Assembly (NCBI GenBank): GCA_964370195.1 | Contig: CAYJIH010000004.1 | Span: 33,739 to 97,738, forward strand | Length of the DNA: 64,000 nucleotides | Direction of reading: 5' to 3' | From: JAAYCI01 sp964370195 | GTDB taxonomy: Bacteria > Bacillota > Clostridia > Oscillospirales > Ruminococcaceae | In this document: piece after piece, positions 1 to 7,836 of the stretch | Layout of the letters: every line of letters starts with the position of its first letter | Position numbering within the stretch: the first letter of the stretch is position 1 | The notes under the pieces: generated by a model | Databases searched by the model: none | What the model saw: only the letters and a program-made list of their open reading frames with translations | What the model was told of the DNA's origin: nothing | Translations under genes and position numbers: made by a program

Positions 1-1495
1 GGTTTTGCCGGTTGCGTCCGCGCGGGTTGCGGCGGTTATTCTTACCCATCTGCCCATCTCCTTCCTGCTTGATAACTGCTTCATTTGTAGAAGGCGCAGC
101 CGAACCACCCCAAACAGGTCTCCGTGTTACAATGTTTTTTGCAGCCGGAACACTGCCTGTAGCCGGTTGATTTTGCGGGTGTTTCCGTGGCTCTGTTGGC
201 CGGCGTGTGGCGGCTTTTTTTTCGCCTGTTTTGCCAGCAGTTGAAGCAGTTTTATCATTTTTTTTATTTTTTTCAATTTTTTGTTTGTTATTTTGGTTTT
301 GTTTTTCTGGTTTTTTCAATTCCTTCACCACTTGCTTTTTTTCTTGTTTTTCAGCAGATGCACCTTGCATAGGCCAGTTATGCTCACATACTTCCGGAAT
401 TTGAAACCCGATGAGTTTTTCAATATCCGCTAAATACGGAAGCTCTTCGCGCATACAAAAACTAACGGCAACACCACCGCGGCCTGCGCGGCCTGTTCGC
501 CCAATGCGGTGCACGTACGTCTCGGGTATATTGGGTAAATCAAAATTAAAAACATGTGATAATTCACTAATATCAAGGCCTCTTGCGGCAATATCTGTGG
601 CCACAAGCACCTGCACACGCCCCTCTTTTAAGCTGGCAAGTGCCTCTTGTCGGGCCGTTTGACTTTTATTGCCATGAATGGCCTTTGCATGAATGCCTGC
701 ACGTGTCAAATCTTTTGCCACACGATCGGCCCCATGTTTTGTGCGTGTAAAAACCAGCGCGCTTCGTGCTTTTTCTTTGCGCAGCAAATAGGCCAGAAGA
801 AATTTTTTGTTGGCTTTATCCACTTTGTATAAGCGCTGCTGAATACTTTCTACTGTGCTGGAAACAGGCGTTACGGTTACTTTGGCCGGATTGTGTAAAA
901 GGCGGTCTGCCAATGCAGAAATTTCGCGTGGCATCGTGGCCGAAAACAGCAACGTTTGCCTTTTTTCAGGCAGAACTTTCATTACCTTTTTCACATCTTG
1001 TACAAAGCCCATATCAAGCATGCGGTCTGCCTCATCTAAAACAAAAATTTCAAGGTGAGACAATTTTATATGTCCTTGTTGCATTAAATCTAAAAGGCGC
1101 CCGGGTGTTGCCACTAAGATGTCCACGCCACGTGCAAGGGCCATCACTTGCGGGTTTTGGCCAACGCCGCCAAAAATAACAGTGCTTCGCAAAGGCAAGT
1201 GTTTGCCATACTGTGTAAAACTCTCTTGAATTTGCAAGGCCAATTCACGCGTGGGCGTTAAAATTAATGCGCGAATGGGTGGGTGTTTTTTATGGTGAAT
1301 GTGGTGCAAGCGCTGCAAAATAGGCAAGGCAAACGCAGCTGTTTTTCCGGTTCCTGTTTGTGCACAACCCAAAAGGTCGCGCCCGGCCAATACCGGCGGA
1401 ATGGCTTTTTGCTGAATGGGGCTGGGTGTTTCGTACCCGGCCTCGCGCACTGCCTTTAGTAACGGTGCGCTCAGTTTTAGTTGGTCAAATTTCAT
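1..1495 (-). CDS. DEAD-box ATP-dependent RNA helicase (RhlE/CshA-like), partial at window edge
   Basis: ATP-dependent RNA helicase that remodels RNA duplexes in ribosome assembly or RNA decay. The frame opens with ATG at 1495 and stays open to base 2, so the C-terminus is missing and at least 498 codons are present. Motifs in order: Q-motif region SPIQQKAIP (about 25-33), Walker A AQTGTGKT (45-52), PTRELA, DEAD (about 152), SAT (about 183), ARGLD, and HRIGRTGRAG (about 327-336). After residue 375 the protein changes to a low-complexity, Lys/Gln/Asn/Arg-rich tail that reads toward RGRN at the edge. Such basic tails in this family bind RNA nonspecifically. The opening FDQLKLSAPLLKAV resembles RhlE-type enzymes, but the exact subfamily is not certain. 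It starts 278 bases beyond the end of the PHP gene on the same strand and has only a weak purine-rich ribosome site. Confidence 0.95.
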   Translation of the reverse strand, partial: MKFDQLKLSAPLLKAVREAGYETPSPIQQKAIPPVLAGRDLLGCAQTGTGKTAAFALPILQRLHHIHHKKHPPIRALILTPTRELALQIQESFTQYGKHLPLRSTVIFGGVGQNPQVMALARGVDILVATPGRLLDLMQQGHIKLSHLEIFVLDEADRMLDMGFVQDVKKVMKVLPEKRQTLLFSATMPREISALADRLLHNPAKVTVTPVSSTVESIQQRLYKVDKANKKFLLAYLLRKEKARSALVFTRTKHGADRVAKDLTRAGIHAKAIHGNKSQTARQEALASLKEGRVQVLVATDIAARGLDISELSHVFNFDLPNIPETYVHRIGRTGRAGRGGVAVSFCMREELPYLADIEKLIGFQIPEVCEHNWPMQGASAEKQEKKQVVKELKKPEKQNQNNKQKIEKNKKNDKTASTAGKTGEKKAATRRPTEPRKHPQNQPATGSVPAAKNIVTRRPVWGGSAAPSTNEAVIKQEGDGQMGKNNRRNPRGRNRQN

Positions 1496-1773
1496 AAAGC
1501 TCTTTTCTGTTAGGGCGACGCAGGCTTTGATTGTGATAAAATGCTGTGGCATCGCCTTCGTTGTAGGGGAGTAGGGCAAGAAAAATTTTTTAAGCCCGTA
1601 AAATGCGAAGGTCAAACTTCTTTTATTGTATCACAATAGAGCATAAAAGGAAAGTAACGGCCCTTGCGATGGCAAGAAAGCCCCCTTTACATCATCCGGC
1701 GCAAAATATCACTACTGCTGTATCTCATTTCTATATATCTTTACGCTTTTTTCCTTCCAAACACACAGTATTT
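1496..1773. other. Intergenic stretch, nothing definite
   Basis: A 278-base gap between the helicase start and the PHP gene end. A small CTTGC/GCAAG inverted repeat lies near 1664-1677, but no T-run follows it on either strand, so it is not called a terminator. The helicase promoter should lie here on the minus strand. I see no convincing -35/-10 pair. Confidence 0.4.
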
Positions 1774-2475
1774 TTATTTTTGCAACCAGCGCCAAAAAAA
1801 ACTATCTTCTGTTAAAACACTTTCGAAAGCGCCTATGTCCTGCAAACAATGTGCATCAGACGAAACTAGAATTTCACTGCCGGGCGGCACAGCAGCACTT
1901 GCTGATAAAGAAGATTCCCTCCCAAAATGGCTCCACTCATATACAGGACAAAAAAAATCTTCCGGAACAACACCAAGCACAGAAAGCAGGCTGTTTGCGC
2001 TTCGGTTGATATGCGCCGGCACACACAAGCCCCCCAAAGCTTCACAGTGCATTTTCACTTCATACATATCAAGCAACACGGCGGAGCTTAAAAGACGAAT
2101 TGCCTCCGCTGTTACATTGTCGTCTTCATCCACCACAAGCTGATTACCAAAAATATTTCGCTCGTATGGATAAAACGGAAGGTTTTTTTGCAAAATTTCA
2201 CCCATTGCAAGGGCACTGTGCAATTGTTTAAAATAGCAAAGAAGGTGAATTTCTTCAGCGCTTGTCACTTCAATGCCCGGCACAAACCCAACGCCATACT
2301 CTTTGCATGCTCGTGCTGTGGCCGGCAAATTAAGCGCACTGTTATGGTCGGTAACGGCAATGATGCTTAGCCCTTCAAGACGTGCAAACCCCGCAATGTT
2401 TGCCGGCGTCATATCATCCTGCGCACAGGCTGAAAGGCAGGAGTGAAGATGAAGATCGTACCTAAATTGGTTCAT
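1774..2475 (-). CDS. PHP-domain phosphoesterase, last gene of the HydS-like operon
   Basis: A PHP-superfamily metal-dependent phosphoesterase of 233 residues. The N-terminal DLHLHSCLS metal-binding motif follows the start by a few residues. AVTDHNS, PGIEVTS, PAHINR and a late SSDAH motif complete the set expected for a PHP metal centre. The start is the ATG at 2475, whose bases form an ATGA overlap with the stop of the preceding DRTGG gene, indicating translational coupling. An upstream in-frame ATG at 2487 has no ribosome site of its own. In Clostridia this gene type commonly closes clusters carrying DRTGG proteins, an anti-sigma-like ATPase and a sensory hydrogenase. The substrate is unknown; a nucleotide or phosphoester signal would fit but is inference. 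Confidence 0.88.
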   Translation of the reverse strand: MNQFRYDLHLHSCLSACAQDDMTPANIAGFARLEGLSIIAVTDHNSALNLPATARACKEYGVGFVPGIEVTSAEEIHLLCYFKQLHSALAMGEILQKNLPFYPYERNIFGNQLVVDEDDNVTAEAIRLLSSAVLLDMYEVKMHCEALGGLCVPAHINRSANSLLSVLGVVPEDFFCPVYEWSHFGRESSLSASAAVPPGSEILVSSDAHCLQDIGAFESVLTEDSFFWRWLQK

Positions 2476-2810
2476 TGCGGCAGGCAAGAGGCCACTTTTG
2501 CAACGATGTAAGCAGCTTCAAACGCAGGTTTTGACGTGGTGTAAACAGAAATCCCTTCTTGTTTTGCACGTGTTTGCGCCGCTTCGTCTAAAAAAGACCC
2601 TTCGCAAAGAACTACCGCGGCCACATCAGCCAAGGTGGCCACAGCCAACATATTTACGTTGCCCATCACCGTGCACCACACACAGCCCTGTGGCGCACGC
2701 GACATGGCCCAGCTTAACAAATCGGCACAATACACACTGCTAATCTCCTGTGCATCGCCTGCAACAACACACTCAAAATCCGGCAAATGGGCTAAATCAT
2801 TCGTTTTCAT
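2472..2810 (-). CDS. DRTGG-domain protein (second copy in operon)
   Basis: A 112-residue cytosolic protein made almost wholly of one DRTGG-type domain. Recognisable parts are the N-terminal ECVVAGD, the central CVWCTVMGNVNMLAVA and the C-terminal VYTTSKPAFEAAY. DRTGG domains are associated with regulatory, possibly nucleotide-binding, functions. The start is placed at ATG 2810, which has GGAGG about 8 bases upstream; an ATG six codons earlier has a worse context. It overlaps the end of the hydrogenase-like gene by 14 bases and its stop overlaps the PHP start by 4 bases, so all three are translated from one message. It is paralogous in type to the DRTGG gene at the head of the operon. Confidence 0.85.
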   Translation of the reverse strand: MKTNDLAHLPDFECVVAGDAQEISSVYCADLLSWAMSRAPQGCVWCTVMGNVNMLAVATLADVAAVVLCEGSFLDEAAQTRAKQEGISVYTTSKPAFEAAYIVAKVASCLPQ

Positions 2811-4128
2811 TGTTGTCCTCCCCGGCAAATGGGTTTCCCTTCATCATTTGCTCTATAGCAGAATACCCAACCGCCTCTAGGGCAGCCTCCATGTGTTGAC
2901 GCATCAACACCATGCAGCCGTTTAAATCGGCGTTGCCACGCACCACGTCTTCGGCAAAAGCGGTGCACGTGGGGGCACCACAGCTTCCACAATCTAAAAG
3001 AGGCAATTTTTGCAATATTTCTGCTGCCTTTGCATATAAACTAAAACTTTCTGCTGTGTTTTTTCCCAGTTCCATTACAGGCAAGTATTGCAAATCGGAA
3101 TTCCAGCGCATCGATGGTGGTATTCCATCCTCCAAACGGCTTACACTAACATGCATGTAGCGCCGCAATTTGGCCAGTTTTGCTTTAGCAATATAAGGGT
3201 TTTCCACTTGCAGCACACCACCAACACAACCACCGGAACATGCGTTAAGCTCTACAAAATCGAGCTCTTCATATTTGTCATCTTCTAAATCCTCCAGCAC
3301 ACGAATGACATTTTCAATGCCGTCTGCGGCAAGATAAGCATCTGTGGAAAGAAGCCCCACCGCCTCGCCGCCACTTTCGGCCCATCCCATACCAATGCGC
3401 CCACAAACGCGTGGTGGCTCGGGTGTTGTGGGTGGTTTTTTCATGGCGGCCAACATGGGCGGATAAATGTCTTTTATGGCAATGGCTGCATCCATTGCAC
3501 TTTTTTGAATTCCAAGGGGCATTTGGATGGCAGTTGCTTTGGCAGGGCAGGGTGTTAAAAAAACACAGCGAATGTCTTCCTCTGGCACACCGGCCCGCTT
3601 TGCCTCTTCGCGCGCAAGCTGTGCGGCAAGCTCTACCGGCGCCACCAGGTGCAGCACACGGTCAATCAAAGAAGGAAAGCGCACCCGAATTAAGCGCACC
3701 ACTGCCGGGCACGCCGAAGAAATGACGGGTTTTTTCAGCCGCCCGGCTGCCATCATATGGCGCGTGGCCTCGCTTACCAGTTCGGCGGCACGCCCCACGT
3801 CATATACATCACGAAACCCCAGTTGTTTTAAAGCAGACGAAACAAGATCTGGGTCGTCTAAATGATTAAACTGCGCATACAAACTGGGTGGCATCAATGC
3901 AATGGGGTACGCATATCGGCGCACCACAGACAACGGGTCTGTTACTGCTTTTTTTGCATGATGGGGGCATCGGCGAATGCATTCGCCACAATCGATACAA
4001 AGGCCGGGGGTAATGTGCGCCTTTCCCTCCCGCACGCGAATGGCCTGCGTAGGGCATCGCTTAATACAATTGATGCACCCTTTGCACAAGGTTTTATCCA
4101 GTTGTACGGCATGAAACAGCTCTGCCAT
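2797..4128 (-). CDS. HydS-like (group D, putative sensory) [FeFe]-hydrogenase
   Basis: A 443-residue iron-sulfur protein. The N-terminus has two [4Fe-4S] ferredoxin motifs (C15, C18, C21, C25, then LCIDCGECIRRCP near 44-54). The middle is the [FeFe]-hydrogenase large-subunit domain: SSACPAVVRL, TPCPAKATAI and ELNACSGGCVGG match the three H-cluster loops. The first loop has Ala where catalytic hydrogenases carry the proton-relay Cys (TSCCP), the second has Thr for Met, and the relay Glu after PCxxK is Ala. These are hallmarks of slow, putatively sensory group D enzymes. A C-terminal LDCGSCGAPTCTAFAED segment forms another Fe-S motif. It lies between an RsbW-like ATPase gene and a DRTGG gene, supporting a sensing rather than bulk H2 role. 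H-cluster occupancy is inference. Confidence 0.85.
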   Translation of the reverse strand: MAELFHAVQLDKTLCKGCINCIKRCPTQAIRVREGKAHITPGLCIDCGECIRRCPHHAKKAVTDPLSVVRRYAYPIALMPPSLYAQFNHLDDPDLVSSALKQLGFRDVYDVGRAAELVSEATRHMMAAGRLKKPVISSACPAVVRLIRVRFPSLIDRVLHLVAPVELAAQLAREEAKRAGVPEEDIRCVFLTPCPAKATAIQMPLGIQKSAMDAAIAIKDIYPPMLAAMKKPPTTPEPPRVCGRIGMGWAESGGEAVGLLSTDAYLAADGIENVIRVLEDLEDDKYEELDFVELNACSGGCVGGVLQVENPYIAKAKLAKLRRYMHVSVSRLEDGIPPSMRWNSDLQYLPVMELGKNTAESFSLYAKAAEILQKLPLLDCGSCGAPTCTAFAEDVVRGNADLNGCMVLMRQHMEAALEAVGYSAIEQMMKGNPFAGEDNNENE

Positions 4129-4155
4129 CGTACCCTCTTTCTAATTGGCCAAACA

Positions 4156-4581
4156 CTAGATATGCACGGCCATGCGTAAACATGTTCCTTGCCCCAGTGT
4201 GGATGTCAATTCAAATTCGTCTGTGTATCGTTTCATGTTTGGCAAACCCATGCCAGCACCAAAGCCCATACTTCTTGCAGAATCCGATGCTGTGGAAAAT
4301 CCCTCTGTCATGGCCAGCTCGATGTTTTCAATCCCGGGGCCTTTATCGCACAAGTTCATACGCACACAGTCCGGGTAAATTTCTACAAAAATTTCGCCGC
4401 CACCCGCATGAATCACCAAATTGATTTCGCCTTCATACATAGAGATGGCCACACGGCGCACCGCTTCTTTTGGCAGGCCCAATTTTTTTAATTGTTGTTT
4501 TAAGTCAGAGCTTGCTTCGCCCGCCCTTGTAAAATCATCCGGGGGAACGGTGTAGTGCAGCTCAATCATCGCTTCGGCCAT
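4156..4581 (-). CDS. RsbW/SpoIIAB-like HATPase (anti-sigma-type kinase)
   Basis: A 141-residue GHKL-fold ATPase resembling serine-kinase anti-sigma factors. ATP-site motifs are visible: EGEINLVIHA for the N box, DKGPGIENI for the G1 box, and MGFGAGMGLPNMKR for the G2 region. The start is ATG 4581, which has GGAGGAG about 10 bases upstream and overlaps the preceding DRTGG gene by 20 bases. The open frame continues upstream inside that gene, but those codons are shadow. Proteins of this kind phosphorylate or sequester partners such as STAS-domain antagonists or sigma factors. No such partner is encoded beside it, so the target is unknown. Its position just before the HydS-like gene suggests the two form one signalling pathway. 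Confidence 0.85.
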   Translation of the reverse strand: MAEAMIELHYTVPPDDFTRAGEASSDLKQQLKKLGLPKEAVRRVAISMYEGEINLVIHAGGGEIFVEIYPDCVRMNLCDKGPGIENIELAMTEGFSTASDSARSMGFGAGMGLPNMKRYTDEFELTSTLGQGTCLRMAVHI

Positions 4582-4930
4582 GGGCTTGCTCTCCTCCTCT
4601 AAGGCCGTTTTGGTACAAAAGACCGCAGGCCAAAAACATGGTTTTTTGCGTACATAGCAAAGCAATCCCCATTTTATTTGCCAGCTGCAACAAGGTTTCA
4701 TCTGGTTGTTTGCCGCGTACAAATACAATGCAGTGCATATCCATCATGCTGGCAGTGCGCACCACTTGTGGGTTTACAAGCCCGGTAAGCAACACACCTT
4801 GGTCTTTTACATAGGCCAAAACGTCGCTCATCATATCACTGCCACAGGCGGTTTTCACCTCTTGGTCTAAGCATTCTTCACAACAAAGTACATTTGCATT
4901 TAAAATATTGGCAATTTCTCTGATTTTCAT
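4562..4930 (-). CDS. DRTGG-domain protein, first gene of the HydS-like operon
   Basis: A 122-residue protein with a single DRTGG-like domain. It opens MKIREIANILNA and contains the VLLTGLVNPQVVRTASMMD core followed by GKQPDETLLQLA. Several Cys residues near the N-terminus (CCEEC) are notable but not a recognised cluster site. The start is ATG 4930, preceded by GGAGGG about 5 bases away; the open frame extends further upstream without a ribosome site. It is the promoter-proximal gene of five co-directional overlapping genes. A second DRTGG gene follows two genes later. Function is inferred as regulatory from the family and context only. Confidence 0.85.
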   Translation of the reverse strand: MKIREIANILNANVLCCEECLDQEVKTACGSDMMSDVLAYVKDQGVLLTGLVNPQVVRTASMMDMHCIVFVRGKQPDETLLQLANKMGIALLCTQKTMFLACGLLYQNGLRGGEQAHGRSDD

Positions 4931-5023
4931 GGAACCCTCCGCTGTTTCGTCATGAAATGTGAAAAACGTGTGAGAACAATAAAAAGAAGTGCTGTGGCAT
5001 TTTCTCCACATTATACAAGAACT

Positions 5024-5052
5024 ATTATAGAACATTCTTTTAAATTGTGCAA
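5024..5052 (-). promoter_or_regulatory. Sigma-A-type promoter of the DRTGG/HydS operon
   Basis: On the minus strand a TTGCAC -35 element (5047-5052) is followed after 17 bases by a perfect TATAAT -10 element (5024-5029). Transcription would begin near 5017, giving a leader of roughly 85 bases before the ATG at 4930. Confidence 0.75.
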
Positions 5053-5104
5053 AGATTGCGTTGTGAATTTTATGTGAGAAGTGTGCCTCTTAGGCAAACT
5101 TTTC

Positions 5105-5134
5105 TTGACAAGAGAGTGCATTGCCCTTTACAAT
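5105..5134 (+). promoter_or_regulatory. Sigma-A-type promoter of rny
   Basis: A perfect TTGACA (5105-5110) is followed after 18 bases by TACAAT (5129-5134). Transcription would start near 5141, leaving an unusually long leader before the rny start at 5379. Confidence 0.7.
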
Positions 5135-5378
5135 AAGATGTAATAGATGGTTTTAGCGTGGCACACATTGTGCTGTAGCTTAGACATATACATCTTCAGA
5201 GGTCTTATGTTCTTGTGATATTTAACGGGCAAACGCCTTTTTGAACCATATTTTCGATGAATAGTGCCCCCACGGTGGTGGTGTTCATGTTATTTGAAAA
5301 TCAAATTATTGTTTGCTTTAAAACAGTAGCAAGAATGCAAGGCTCCTAGTATTTTACACATTAAGGAGTTGACTTTCG

Positions 5379-6938
5379 TTGTTATTCACATCCCCCATTT
5401 TATGGGTGGTTCTCGTTGTGGGCATCGCTGTGGCTGCCATTATTGGTTTTTTAAGTGGTATTTCATATCGCCGCCGCACGGCAGAACGCACCATGGGCTC
5501 GGCCGAAGAAGAATCGGTTAAAATTGTAAACGAGGCCATCAAAACGGCAGAGCAAAAATTGAAAGAGGCCACCGTAGAGGCCAAAGAAAAAGCGTATCAA
5601 TTTAAACAAGAAGCTGAAAAAGAAGCAAAAGAACGTAGGGCAGAAATTTCTCGTTCTGAAAAACGAATTGACCAAAAAGAAGACAATTTAGACAAGAAAA
5701 CGGCTGTTTTGGAAAAAAAGGAAGAAGACCTGCAGCAAAAAGAAGCGCTGGCAGAGGCAAAACTTTCTGAAATTGACCAAATTAAACAGCGCCAGCTAGA
5801 AAAGCTGGAAAGCGTGGCTTCTATGACACAAGAAGAAGCACGTAAAGTTTTAATGGCGCGCCTTGAAGAACAATTGGGCCACGAAAAAGCCATGCGCATT
5901 TCCGCATACGAAACTATGATGAAAGACGAAGCCGAAAGCATGGCGAAAGAACTCATCAGCATGGCAATTGCCCGTTGCGCGGCCGACCATTCCAGTGAGG
6001 TAACCATTTCGGTGGCCACCTTACCAAATGATGAAATGAAAGGTCGTATCATTGGGCGCGAAGGCCGCAACATCCGCGCTTTAGAAACCGCCACCGGTGT
6101 TGATTTGATTATTGACGACACACCGGAGGCCATCACATTATCCAGTTTTGACCCGGTTCGCCGTGAAGTGGCACGCCAAACGTTGGAAAAACTCATTGCA
6201 GACGGGCGCATTCATCCTGCTCGCATTGAGGAAACGGTGGAAAAATGCCGCCGTGATATGGAACTGGTGATGAAACGCGAAGGCGAAAAAGCCGTGATGG
6301 ATGTGGGTGTGCACGGTGTTCACCCAGACATTGTAAAATTGCTTGGCCGTCTTCGCTATCGCACAAGCTACGGACAAAATGTGCTAAACCATTCGCTGGA
6401 AGTGGCTTACCTTTCCGGTGTGATGGCCGCAGAGCTTGGCCTGAACGTGGCACAGGCAAAACGCGCCGGTTTATTGCACGATATTGGCAAGGCGCTTGAC
6501 CACGAGATTGAAGGTAGCCACGTGCAAATTGGCGTGGAAGTTGCCAAAAAATACAAAGAGAACCCCGCTGTGATTCATGCCATTGAGGCACATCATGGTG
6601 ATGTGGAGCCACAAACTCCCTTGGCTTTCATTGTAATGGCGGCCGATGCCATTTCGGCAGCAAGGCCCGGTGCACGACGCGAAAACTTAGAAAGCTACAT
6701 CAAACGCCTAGAAGCCCTGGAAGAGATTGCCAAAGGATTTGACGGTGTGGAAAGCAGTTTTGCTATTCAAGCGGGCCGTGAAGTGCGCATTATGGTAAAA
6801 CCGGAACGCATTGCTGACGACGAGCTAACCATTTTAGCACATGACATCAGCCAAAAGATTGAAAATGATTTAGATTATCCTGGCCAAATTAAGGTGAGTG
6901 TTGTACGCGAAAGTCGCGCAGTTGACTACGCAAAATAA
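5379..6938 (+). CDS. rny: Ribonuclease Y
   Basis: Membrane-anchored endoribonuclease that starts decay of many mRNAs in Firmicutes. Length (519 residues) matches the family. Order of parts: one N-terminal membrane helix (about 5-25), a long Glu/Lys-rich coiled coil (about 30-190), a KH RNA-binding domain with GRIIGREGRNIRALE (about 221-235), and an HD domain with HSLEVA (about 338) and LLHDIGK (about 365) supplying the metal ligands. The start is TTG at 5379, 10 bases after AAGGAG (5363-5368); no ATG in frame fits better. A strong terminator follows, then ymdB, reproducing the rny-ymdB neighbourhood known from Bacillus. Confidence 0.97.
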   Translation: MLFTSPILWVVLVVGIAVAAIIGFLSGISYRRRTAERTMGSAEEESVKIVNEAIKTAEQKLKEATVEAKEKAYQFKQEAEKEAKERRAEISRSEKRIDQKEDNLDKKTAVLEKKEEDLQQKEALAEAKLSEIDQIKQRQLEKLESVASMTQEEARKVLMARLEEQLGHEKAMRISAYETMMKDEAESMAKELISMAIARCAADHSSEVTISVATLPNDEMKGRIIGREGRNIRALETATGVDLIIDDTPEAITLSSFDPVRREVARQTLEKLIADGRIHPARIEETVEKCRRDMELVMKREGEKAVMDVGVHGVHPDIVKLLGRLRYRTSYGQNVLNHSLEVAYLSGVMAAELGLNVAQAKRAGLLHDIGKALDHEIEGSHVQIGVEVAKKYKENPAVIHAIEAHHGDVEPQTPLAFIVMAADAISAARPGARRENLESYIKRLEALEEIAKGFDGVESSFAIQAGREVRIMVKPERIADDELTILAHDISQKIENDLDYPGQIKVSVVRESRAVDYAK

Positions 6939-6956
6939 CCGATAACCAGAACATAT

Positions 6957-6991
6957 CCGCTGGGAAGCTATACGCTTCCCAGCGGTTTTTT
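6957..6991 (+). terminator. Rho-independent terminator after rny
   Basis: A 12-bp GC-rich stem (6957-6968 with 6974-6985) with a 5-base loop is followed by six T. It lies 19 bases after the rny stop and ahead of ymdB, so ymdB is either read through or has its own promoter. Confidence 0.92.
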
Positions 6992-7014
6992 AACAAAAGC
7001 CAAAGGAGGCACGC

Positions 7015-7797
7015 TTGAAATTTTTATGTGTTGGCGACGTGGTAGGCGAGCCGGGTTTACATTTTTTTCGGCATGCCGTTCCCTATTTAAAGCGCACGTA
7101 TGAGGCCGATTTTGTAATTGTCAATGGCGAAAACAGCCACCCAAGCGGTGTGGGCATTACAAAAAAAGAAGCCGATGAACTGCTAAACTATGCCGATGTA
7201 ATCACAACGGGCAATCATTGTTACCGCCGTGCCGGCGAAGAGTTGTTTGGCGAAATAGACACACTGCTACATCCGGCCAATTACCCTTATACAGAGGACG
7301 ATACCGGTTGCTGTTTTATTGATACCGGCCGATATGGTACAATTTGTGTTATCAATATGGCAGGCACTTCGTTTTTAGAACCCATCGATAACCCCTATAA
7401 ACGCATGGATTCCCTTTTGAAAAATATCGAAGCACGGTTTATACTGGTGGATTTCCATGCAGAATCGACGGCGGAAAAAAAGGCATTTGCATATGATTTA
7501 GATGGGCGTGTTGGCGCTGTGTTTGGCACACACACCCACGTACAAACAGCAGATGCCCAAATTTTACCAAACAAAACGGGCTTTATCTCTGATGTTGGCA
7601 TGACAGGCCCCATACACAGTGTGATTGGTGTACAACCACATTTGGCCATCAAACGGCAAAAACAGCATGCGCCGGTTCAATTTGTAGTAGAAAATGGGCC
7701 ATGTATGCTCAATGCAGTGTTGTTTACATTGGATAATGCAACCGGCCAGTGTGTTGCGGTGCAAGCCATTGATTACCGAGAAAAAAGCCCCACATAG
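7015..7797 (+). CDS. ymdB: YmdB-family metallophosphoesterase
   Basis: Dinuclear-metal phosphodiesterase of the YmdB family (2',3'-cyclic nucleotide phosphodiesterase activity is known for the Bacillus protein). Its 260 residues match the usual length of about 264. Motifs: GDVVGEPG near the N-terminus, NGENSHPSGVGIT, TGNHCYRR (the metal and catalytic NH pair), VDFHAEST and GTHTHVQTADA. The Trp usually found after GNHx is Tyr here. The start is TTG 7015, preceded by AAAGGAGG. It lies directly downstream of rny, as in other Firmicutes, which fits a joint role in RNA metabolism, though a terminator separates them here. Confidence 0.94.
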   Translation: MKFLCVGDVVGEPGLHFFRHAVPYLKRTYEADFVIVNGENSHPSGVGITKKEADELLNYADVITTGNHCYRRAGEELFGEIDTLLHPANYPYTEDDTGCCFIDTGRYGTICVINMAGTSFLEPIDNPYKRMDSLLKNIEARFILVDFHAESTAEKKAFAYDLDGRVGAVFGTHTHVQTADAQILPNKTGFISDVGMTGPIHSVIGVQPHLAIKRQKQHAPVQFVVENGPCMLNAVLFTLDNATGQCVAVQAIDYREKSPT

Positions 7798-7836
7798 AAA
7801 GTGTTTTACAGCGGCATAAGGCCGAGAAAGGACGTT

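Larger units (their letters stand above)
4931..5378. other. Divergent intergenic region with two promoters and a long rny leader
   Basis: A 448-base region between the minus-strand DRTGG operon and plus-strand rny. It carries one good promoter for each direction. The rny message would have an untranslated leader of about 240 bases with several possible hairpins: CACA/TGTG near 5163-5173, GGGCA/TGCCC near 5229-5271, and ATTTGA/TCAAAT near 5293-5307. No ORF with a ribosome site was found in it. Confidence 0.6.

Noticed and set aside
4900..5400. 6S RNA gene call upstream of rny
   Set aside because: Length and some pairings are suggestive, but no long closing stem or terminator could be shown, so it is kept only as a finding.
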